Shown one piece after another: positions 1-4,674 of a DNA stretch of 5,368 bases. The stretch comes from DATMRF01 sp035566435 (GTDB taxonomy: Bacteria > Verrucomicrobiota > Verrucomicrobiia > Limisphaerales > UBA8199). The position numbers were made by a program, and so were the translations under genes. Each line of letters opens with the position of its first letter. Position 1 is the first letter of the stretch. The stretch covers positions 1-5,368 of the forward strand of contig DATMRF010000057.1 of assembly GCA_035566435.1 (NCBI GenBank). Direction: 5' to 3'. Under the pieces are notes generated by a model. It did no database searches and was not told where the DNA came from. It worked only from the letters and a program-made list of their open reading frames with translations.

Positions 1-255
1 GAGGCGGTCACCGGGCTTGCCCAGATGCGCTGCCGCACCGTTGAGAATGATGTCCCCCGAAGCGCGGTTGCCTGGGATGGCGTAGGTTTCAAATCTCGCC
101 GCGTTCGCCATGTTGCTGCAAAGAATCCTTTCGTAGGGCAACAGGCCGACCTTTTCCATGAAATCGAGGTCAATGGTCAGACTGCCTTCGTAATTGACAT
201 TCGCCGCGGTAACTTGCGCGCGGTGAATCTTCGATTTCAACAGGAAGAGTAACAT
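1..255 (-). CDS. panD: Aspartate 1-decarboxylase, 3' end cut off by window edge
   Basis: Pyruvoyl-dependent enzyme that decarboxylates L-aspartate to beta-alanine, the amine half of pantothenate; cytoplasmic. Eighty-five codons are present out of about 120-130 usual for the family; the C-terminus lies beyond base 1. The translation starts MLLFLLKSKIHRAQVT and has the self-cleavage site Gly24-Ser25 in the context YEGS, identical to E. coli, so Ser25 should become the pyruvoyl group. Lys9, Tyr22, Arg54, Tyr58 and the NGAAAH segment (72-77) fall at the same positions as the E. coli active-site residues. The ATG at 255-253 is preceded by GGAGG (267-263) with a 7-base spacer, which settles the start. 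It lies 25 bases after panB, so it is almost certainly co-transcribed with it. No panC separates the two; it may lie further left or elsewhere. Nothing in the visible part looks defective. Confidence 0.95.
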   Translation of the reverse strand, partial: MLLFLLKSKIHRAQVTAANVNYEGSLTIDLDFMEKVGLLPYERILCSNMANAARFETYAIPGNRASGDIILNGAAAHLGKPGDRL

Positions 256-262
256 TGCGGGG

Positions 263-267
263 CCTCC
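263..267 (-). promoter_or_regulatory. Shine-Dalgarno for panD
   Basis: GGAGG, 7 bases before the panD ATG at 255, in the 25-base spacer after panB. It confirms the ATG at 255 as the start. Confidence 0.8.
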
Positions 268-280
268 GGTGTGAACAATC

Positions 281-1123
281 TCATATCGTGGCAAGAACGG
301 GAACGCGGTCACGGCCCGCCACGGCCGCCTTTGGGAATGCACCTTCGCGCACGTCGTTAGCATAATTCTGTGCGGCGTTGAGAATCATTTGTCCGACCTG
401 CGCGTACTGCTTGACAAACGGCGGCACGAAGGAGTCAAAAAGCCCGAGAGCGTCGTAACTGACGAGGACCTGGCCATCGCAATGCGGTCCTGCCCCGATG
501 CCGATAGTTGGAATCTTGAGTCGGGAAGTCACAATCTCGGCGACGGCATCGGGAATCGCCTCGAGCACCAATGCGAAGGCGCCTGCGTCTTCCAGCGCAA
601 GGGCATCCGCGATCAATTCCTGCGCCGCTTCGTCATTGCGCGCCTGTTGCCGCATTCCTCCAAGAGAGTGCACGTGCTGTGGAGTCAGCCCGACGTGTCC
701 CATGACGGGGAGGCCGGCTTCGGTCAGCCGTCGAACGGTGTTCGCCACCGGGCGTCCACCTTCCAGTTTCACCGCGGCAGCCCCGCCTTCCTGAAAGAGT
801 CTGGCCGCATTCTGGATGGCTTGCTCCGGCGAGACCTGGTAGCTCAGAAAGGGCAGGTCCGCCACGACCAGCGCGCGACTGGCGCCACGGGTAACCGCGC
901 GTGTATGATGGATCATTGCATCCATCGTTACGGGAATGGTCGTATCCAATCCCAAAATCACATTGCCCAGCGAGTCTCCAACGAGCAGCAGATCAACGCC
1001 CGCTCGATCAAACAGCCGCGCCATGGTGGCGTCGTAGGCGGTCAGCATGACAATTCGCTCGCCCCGCTCTTTCATCAGGGTGAGATCAGGAACACGGATC
1101 TTTTTGGGTGCCGCCTGAGTCAT
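281..1123 (-). CDS. panB: 3-methyl-2-oxobutanoate (ketopantoate) hydroxymethyltransferase
   Basis: First committed step of pantothenate synthesis: transfers a hydroxymethyl group from 5,10-methylene-tetrahydrofolate to alpha-ketoisovalerate to give ketopantoate. The 280-residue protein is full length (family about 260-280) and should fold as a Mg-dependent TIM barrel. Visible signatures are MLTAYDATMARLFD (26-39), the Mg ligand stretch LLVGDS with Asp50 and Ser51, Asp89 in VADLPF, Lys119 and Glu121 in VKLEGG, His143 in GHVGLTPQ and Glu188 in LEAIP. These correspond to E. coli Asp45, Ser46, Asp84, Lys112, Glu114, His136 and the catalytic base Glu181. GIGAG (208-212) follows at the expected place. 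The start ATG overlaps the ribA stop (ATGA at 1123-1120) and is preceded by GAGGAA (1134-1129) lying inside ribA, so translation is probably coupled. Residues after about 267 are a short variable tail. It pairs functionally with panD immediately downstream. Confidence 0.97.
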   Translation of the reverse strand: MTQAAPKKIRVPDLTLMKERGERIVMLTAYDATMARLFDRAGVDLLLVGDSLGNVILGLDTTIPVTMDAMIHHTRAVTRGASRALVVADLPFLSYQVSPEQAIQNAARLFQEGGAAAVKLEGGRPVANTVRRLTEAGLPVMGHVGLTPQHVHSLGGMRQQARNDEAAQELIADALALEDAGAFALVLEAIPDAVAEIVTSRLKIPTIGIGAGPHCDGQVLVSYDALGLFDSFVPPFVKQYAQVGQMILNAAQNYANDVREGAFPKAAVAGRDRVPVLATI

Positions 1124-1899
1124 TGTACTTCCTCAGCAAAGTCAGCGATAGAACCCCTCCGATACGCGGGAAAGAGCCCTTCGAATTCATCCTCGCTCCC
1201 CACGTGGTTGGTTTCTGTCGAAGCCGGGTCCCGTTGCGTGTTTCGATCGGAGTCCGGGCCGGCAGAACCGAGGCTCAAGGTGTGCCCCGTTTTCTCCTTA
1301 TTAGTGCTCAGGTATGGAAGCGAATGTGAATTTGGCGTGGCCTCGCAAGGAACCTCAGCCACAACGCTGATGCCGGCAGTCAACAAGGCGCGAACCTTAT
1401 TGGGATTATGTGACAGCAGGCGGGCTCGGCTGATTCCAAGATGATGCAGTATGGCAGCGGAGAGGCTGAAGTCTCTGTAATCTGCCCCAAGATCCAGGGC
1501 ATGGTTTGGCTCAACCGTGTCGAGGCCGGTGTTCAGGAGCGCATCTGCCCGGAGTTTTGCCATCAGACCGATGCCGCGCCCTTCCTGATATTCATAAATC
1601 ACGAGCCCCCGTCCTTCCTTTGCGATGGCCTGCACGGCGATCTCAAACTGGTCACCACAGTCGCAGCGCAGAGGACCAAGGATCTCGCCCGTCAAGCACT
1701 GCGAATGGATCCGCAGCAACGGAGGGCCGTCGGAGAGATTGCCCATAACGAACGCCACGGCAGTTTCGATTCGTCGAATTCCATTCACAGCCTCTCGTTC
1801 GAATCCGAAGGCCTGAAACAAGCCCCAACGAGTAGGCAAGCGTGTCGAGACAACTTGTCGAAGACTGTAAACCACAGGAACGGGTGAACTGTTTTTCAT
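1120..1899 (-). CDS. ribA: GTP cyclohydrolase II, stand-alone, with altered active-site residue and C-terminal extension
   Basis: GTP cyclohydrolase II family, first step of riboflavin synthesis: opens the guanine ring of GTP, releasing formate and pyrophosphate. The protein is 259 residues from the ATG at 1899; E. coli RibA has 196. There is no RibB (DHBP synthase) domain. Seen: RIHSQCLTGE with Cys68, then Cys79-Asp-Cys81 in LRCDCG (three Zn ligands), YEYQEGRGIGL (102-112), Asp140 and Arg142 in ADYRDF, and LLSHNPNKV (162-170) with Ser163/Lys168 at E. coli Thr149/Lys154. Oddities: Asp119 replaces E. coli Tyr105, Pro131 and Asp136 break the usual EANxxLG stretch, and a hydrophilic 51-residue tail (209-259) follows the normal end. 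An in-frame TTG at 1905 is an alternative start; neither start has a clear Shine-Dalgarno. The 52-base gap to the dodecin gene (1900-1951) shows no terminator or riboswitch. Family assignment is sure; canonical activity is less so. Confidence 0.93.
   Translation of the reverse strand: MKNSSPVPVVYSLRQVVSTRLPTRWGLFQAFGFEREAVNGIRRIETAVAFVMGNLSDGPPLLRIHSQCLTGEILGPLRCDCGDQFEIAVQAIAKEGRGLVIYEYQEGRGIGLMAKLRADALLNTGLDTVEPNHALDLGADYRDFSLSAAILHHLGISRARLLSHNPNKVRALLTAGISVVAEVPCEATPNSHSLPYLSTNKEKTGHTLSLGSAGPDSDRNTQRDPASTETNHVGSEDEFEGLFPAYRRGSIADFAEEVQ
1129..1134 (-). promoter_or_regulatory. Shine-Dalgarno for panB, inside ribA
   Basis: GAGGAA with 5 bases of spacing before the panB ATG at 1123. It is embedded in the last codons of ribA (Glu-Glu-Val), so a ribosome terminating ribA stops on top of the panB start. 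Confidence 0.75.
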
Positions 1900-1951
1900 G
1901 GTCAAAATGCTTTTTGCGGCCCCGCTCAGGGATCGGTGAAGGTCGAATTGC

Positions 1952-2179
1952 TCAGCCTTCGTATTTGAAAGACAACTGCACGCGCGTGCGATACGCCTTG
2001 ACCTTGCCGTTCTTGACCTTCATGTCCTGCTTCACAACCTCGGCAACGCGGAGGTCACGCAGCGATCGAGCCGCGGTCTCTACCGCATTCTTCGCGGCAT
2101 CTTCCCACGATTTCGTGCTGGTCCCGACTATTTCCGTTACTTTATATACCGAGTCCGTTGCTTTGGTTTGTTTTGCCAT
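1952..2179 (-). CDS. Dodecin-family small flavin-binding protein
   Basis: Dodecins are small beta-alpha-beta-beta proteins that assemble into hollow dodecamers and store or buffer riboflavin, lumichrome, FMN or FAD; cytoplasmic. This one is 75 residues (family about 65-80). Seen: VYKVTEIVGTSTKSWEDA (11-28, first strand and helix start), helix through AAKNAVETAARSLRDL (28-43), then strands VAEVVKQDMKV (45-55) and GKVKAYRTRVQLSFKYE (58-74). Strand order and the closing SFKYE are typical of a common bacterial dodecin branch. The Trp that stacks on flavin in studied dodecins aligns with Val45 here, so flavin binding is inferred from family, not shown. The ATG at 2179 is chosen because AAAGGA (2191-2186) lies 6 bases before it. 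An in-frame ATG at 2197 overlaps the ndh stop but has no ribosome site. The position between an FAD-dependent NADH dehydrogenase and ribA supports a flavin-related role. Confidence 0.93.
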   Translation of the reverse strand: MAKQTKATDSVYKVTEIVGTSTKSWEDAAKNAVETAARSLRDLRVAEVVKQDMKVKNGKVKAYRTRVQLSFKYEG

Positions 2180-2185
2180 AATGCG

Positions 2186-2191
2186 TCCTTT
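2186..2191 (-). promoter_or_regulatory. Shine-Dalgarno that fixes the dodecin start
   Basis: AAAGGA with 6 bases of spacing before the ATG at 2179. It lies just after the ndh TGA (2196-2194). It favours the 75-residue dodecin over the 81-residue version starting at 2197, whose upstream sequence (CAACAAA) has no ribosome site. Confidence 0.85.
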
Positions 2192-2193
2192 CT

Positions 2194-3606
2194 TCATTTT
2201 GTTGTTGTTATCAGTACTGCTGAATCAGTTGTGGGTTCAGTCTTTCTTGTATCCGTCAAGCCGTCGCTGTGGCTCACGCTGGCAGATGTTTGATTTCCTT
2301 TGTTGATGACCGTAGAGGCCTCGGGTTTGGCATCATTCGCTGGGGCATGGTGGTTGACGATCAGCCGCGAACCGCGCTGGCCAGTCATAAAGCTCCAGAT
2401 CCACTGAACAAAAACGCTGATCCGGAGGTTGGGTGTCGCGAGAAACTGGATGTGGATCGCTGCCCAAGCGAGCCAGGCGAAGAATCCGCTTAAATGAATC
2501 TTGCCGCTCTGCATGATCGCAAAGCCCTTGCCAACCACTGCCATGTTGCCTTTGTCGAAATAACGGAAAGGTCGCGGCGCCGGCTTTCCAGACAGGCGTC
2601 TCGCAATCAGTTTTCCCGCGTACCGCCCGCCCTGCATCGCCACCTGGGCCACGCCCGGCAGCGGCTTCCCGTCCTGCTGAGCCGATGCCGTATCGCCGAC
2701 CACGAAAATTTCCGGATGTCCCGGTACGGTAAGATCGGGCTGCACCTTGACGCGTCCGGCGCGGTCGGTTTCCACACCCAGCCATTTACCCGCCGGGGAT
2801 GGAGCCACTCCAGCGGTCCAGATGACTGTCTTGCTCGCGATCCTCTCGCCGCCGACGATCACACCCTCGTCGTCAATTTTATCAACGCCGTGGCCCAAAC
2901 GCACCTCAACACCTAAATCCTCCAGGTGTTTCATGGCTGCTTCCGAAAGGCCTTCGGCAAATGTGCCCAGCACCCGATTCGCCATGTCCAGGAGAATAAT
3001 GCGAGCCGATAGCGGATCGATCCGTCTGAATTCCGAGTACAGCGTGGTCCGCACCATCACGGCCAGCGCGGCGGCCATTTCAACGCCGGTCGGCCCTGCG
3101 CCCACCAGAACGAAGGTGAGGAGGTCCCGGTGCCGGCTGGGATCCTCTTCAGCCTCCGCTTGTTCGAACGCCTGGAGAACGCGATTTCGAACGGCCACGG
3201 CGTCCGCCAAGCTTTTCAAGCCCGGAGCGAAGCGTTCGAATTCGTTGTGCCCAAAATAACTATGGCGCTGACCGGTCGCGAGTACGAGATAGTCGTATGG
3301 GATCTGCACTTGCGAACGATCCGCCGAATTGGCGATGACGTAACGCTCCTCCTTGTTCACGCCGGTCACCTCCCCAAGGATCACGGTCGTGTTGCTTTGC
3401 TTGCCCAGGATACCCCTAATCGGAGCGCTGATTTGGCCCGGCGCCAGAACCGAGGTCGCCACCTGGTAAAGCAATGGTTGAAAGACGTGGTGATTGGTGC
3501 GGTCAATCAAAACCACTTCGGCTGCAGTTAAACGGAGCGCTTTGGCTGCCGCCAGGCCGCCAAACCCCCCACCGACGATAACGATACGTGGCACATTACT
3601 ATTCAT
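2194..3606 (-). CDS. ndh: Type II NADH:quinone oxidoreductase (NDH-2), internal start within the cydB-ndh frame
   Basis: Single-subunit, non-proton-pumping, FAD-dependent NADH dehydrogenase that reduces membrane quinone from the cytoplasmic face. Read from the ATG at 3606 it has 470 residues (family about 400-460). Seen: N-terminal FAD dinucleotide fold IVIVGGGFGGLAAAKAL (8-24), LATGQ (109-113), second dinucleotide (NADH) fold FVLVGAGPTGVEMAAAL (165-181), WTAGVAPSP (263-271), FAD-contacting VVGDTAS (302-308), quinone-site pattern AQVAMQGG (320-327; AQxAxQ), and a C-terminal hydrophobic/aromatic region FFAWLAWAAIHIQFL (375-389) with FVQWIWSFM (399-407) for membrane attachment. Residues from about 417 form a Ser/Thr-rich tail with no recognised motif. 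AAAGGAGA (3621-3614) sits 8 bases before the ATG, so independent initiation is likely even though the frame is open from cydB. It should feed electrons to the quinol oxidase encoded just upstream. Confidence 0.9.
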   Translation of the reverse strand: MNSNVPRIVIVGGGFGGLAAAKALRLTAAEVVLIDRTNHHVFQPLLYQVATSVLAPGQISAPIRGILGKQSNTTVILGEVTGVNKEERYVIANSADRSQVQIPYDYLVLATGQRHSYFGHNEFERFAPGLKSLADAVAVRNRVLQAFEQAEAEEDPSRHRDLLTFVLVGAGPTGVEMAAALAVMVRTTLYSEFRRIDPLSARIILLDMANRVLGTFAEGLSEAAMKHLEDLGVEVRLGHGVDKIDDEGVIVGGERIASKTVIWTAGVAPSPAGKWLGVETDRAGRVKVQPDLTVPGHPEIFVVGDTASAQQDGKPLPGVAQVAMQGGRYAGKLIARRLSGKPAPRPFRYFDKGNMAVVGKGFAIMQSGKIHLSGFFAWLAWAAIHIQFLATPNLRISVFVQWIWSFMTGQRGSRLIVNHHAPANDAKPEASTVINKGNQTSASVSHSDGLTDTRKTEPTTDSAVLITTTK

Positions 3607-4674
3607 AGTTTGTTCTCCTTTCAGTTCGTACAACTGTTGATCGTCCAGCCTGAGGCTGACTTTTCCCGCATAACGCCGGGAAATAAAATTGGAATAGGCG
3701 ATGGTCAGTGCCAGAGCGATTGGGCACCAAACGGAAGCCAGCACCAAAGCGTTGTGGCTGGAAGCGGCGGCGTACGCCGTCAGTGAATTCTCCGGAGCAA
3801 GGGTTGAATGCAGCATCACCGGGAAAAGAGCTGCGGCTCCGGTTGCCAGCACGCCCACGATGAGGCCATTCGAACCAACGAACGCGCGCATTTCGCTGCG
3901 AGTAGCCAGGCCGAAAACAAGCGTGACGGCTGAGGCGACAATGACAAGCACTCCCAGCCAGCAAAGGGGCTTGTGCACTGCCTCGTGGAACAAGTCTGGA
4001 CGCACAATCCATGACGCTACCGAGAGTGCGAAGAAGAGCGGCACGACCGCGACCCAGAGACGCTTCGCGTACCTGGCGGTGCGGTCATGCACGGGGCCTT
4101 CTGTCTTCAGGGTGAGGTAAGTCGCGCCGTGTGCCGCCAGCAGGACCGTTACAAAGATGGCGGCAGATATCGTGTACCAATCGAAAAGCCCCACATTGCC
4201 GCGTGTCCGAAAATCCGTGAAGAACGCCATCGAAAAATCCCCGTGGGCGTCGAGAGGAACGCCGCGCTCGAGATTGCCTGCCGCAGCCCCGAAAAGGATG
4301 GCCAGCAGAAAGTTGGAGAGCACGAAGACGAAACCCCAAAACCCCTGCCAGAGCCGGTCATTGATGTGCCCCCCAACTTCGAGCGAGATGCCGCGCAGAA
4401 TCAGCCCCCACAGAATCAGCATCAGCGCCAGGTAATAGCCGGCAAACGCCGGGCCCATGAGCTTGGGAAACACAGCGACCAATGCGCCGCCGAAAGCGAC
4501 GAGCCACACCTCGTGCCATGACCAAAGCGGGCCAATCGCTGCGACGACCTGCCGCCGCTCATGTGGTGTTTTGGCGACGAACCAATGGAGCATCCCCGCC
4601 CCAAAATTGCGTCCGTCGAGCGTCACGTACGTAACGAGCATCAAGCTGACAACGCCGAACCATACCGCGATCAT
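2194..4674 (-). CDS. cydB: Cytochrome bd quinol oxidase subunit II (CydB) reading in frame into NDH-2
   Basis: An uninterrupted 826-codon frame. Residues 1 to about 345 are CydB, the second membrane subunit of cytochrome bd, which oxidises quinol and reduces O2 to water. Residues 357-826 are a full NDH-2. CydB marks: TLDGRNFGAGML (18-29), GPLWSWHEVWLV (48-59), LILRGISLEVG (91-101), LFGAAAGNLERGVPL (127-141), HGATYLTLKTEG (182-193), LFPVMLHSTLAPENSLT (283-299). About nine hydrophobic helices are visible, near 1-18, 55-70, 76-98, 112-130, 166-184, 204-222, 236-258, 269-287 and 308-327. The basic SRRYAGK (332-338) after the last helix suggests a cytoplasmic C-terminus, the side where NDH-2 works. 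A free-standing CydB would normally stop near residues 345-350. The start ATG overlaps the cydA stop (ATGA, 4674-4671), with AAAGGAGAG at 4689-4681. I cannot tell whether a fusion, separate proteins or both are made; a sequencing error that removed a stop is possible. Confidence 0.88.
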   Translation of the reverse strand: MIAVWFGVVSLMLVTYVTLDGRNFGAGMLHWFVAKTPHERRQVVAAIGPLWSWHEVWLVAFGGALVAVFPKLMGPAFAGYYLALMLILWGLILRGISLEVGGHINDRLWQGFWGFVFVLSNFLLAILFGAAAGNLERGVPLDAHGDFSMAFFTDFRTRGNVGLFDWYTISAAIFVTVLLAAHGATYLTLKTEGPVHDRTARYAKRLWVAVVPLFFALSVASWIVRPDLFHEAVHKPLCWLGVLVIVASAVTLVFGLATRSEMRAFVGSNGLIVGVLATGAAALFPVMLHSTLAPENSLTAYAAASSHNALVLASVWCPIALALTIAYSNFISRRYAGKVSLRLDDQQLYELKGEQTMNSNVPRIVIVGGGFGGLAAAKALRLTAAEVVLIDRTNHHVFQPLLYQVATSVLAPGQISAPIRGILGKQSNTTVILGEVTGVNKEERYVIANSADRSQVQIPYDYLVLATGQRHSYFGHNEFERFAPGLKSLADAVAVRNRVLQAFEQAEAEEDPSRHRDLLTFVLVGAGPTGVEMAAALAVMVRTTLYSEFRRIDPLSARIILLDMANRVLGTFAEGLSEAAMKHLEDLGVEVRLGHGVDKIDDEGVIVGGERIASKTVIWTAGVAPSPAGKWLGVETDRAGRVKVQPDLTVPGHPEIFVVGDTASAQQDGKPLPGVAQVAMQGGRYAGKLIARRLSGKPAPRPFRYFDKGNMAVVGKGFAIMQSGKIHLSGFFAWLAWAAIHIQFLATPNLRISVFVQWIWSFMTGQRGSRLIVNHHAPANDAKPEASTVINKGNQTSASVSHSDGLTDTRKTEPTTDSAVLITTTK
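3614..3621 (-). promoter_or_regulatory. Internal Shine-Dalgarno for ndh inside the cydB-ndh frame
   Basis: AAAGGAGA on the minus strand, 8 bases of spacing between GGAG and the ATG at 3606-3604. It is read as the codons of Leu-Lys-Gly-Glu in the CydB tail, so it is both coding and a ribosome site. Its quality matches the site in front of cydB and argues that NDH-2 can be translated on its own. Confidence 0.85.

Noticed and set aside
389..1444. A 351-codon open frame on the plus strand antisense to panB and ribA.
   Set aside because: It crosses two genes with unmistakable, full-length conserved proteins on the other strand, its translation resembles no family I know, and it has no ribosome site. 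It is a shadow frame of GC-rich coding DNA.
1900..1951. Possible terminator, FMN riboswitch or promoter in the gap before ribA.
   Set aside because: The gap is about 52 bases, too short for an FMN riboswitch. The only hairpin-like run (GCGGGGCCGC) has a tiny loop and is followed by A residues, not T, on the transcribed strand. No clear -35/-10 pair is visible.
1902..1951. Imperfect direct repeat GTCAAAATGC / GTCGAATTGC (plus strand, about 40 bases apart).
   Set aside because: Eight of ten matches in a short AT-leaning stretch is expected by chance and no third copy is seen.
2180..2197. Dodecin start at the ATG at 2197, which overlaps the ndh stop as ATGA.
   Set aside because: It would copy the overlap seen at other junctions, but it has no Shine-Dalgarno, whereas the ATG at 2179 has a well-spaced AAAGGA and begins with a normal dodecin N-terminus.
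2747..3259. A 170-codon plus-strand frame inside ndh.
   Set aside because: Its composition (rich in Ser, Arg, Thr, Pro, Ala) and complete overlap with the NDH-2 dinucleotide-binding region mark it as an antisense shadow.
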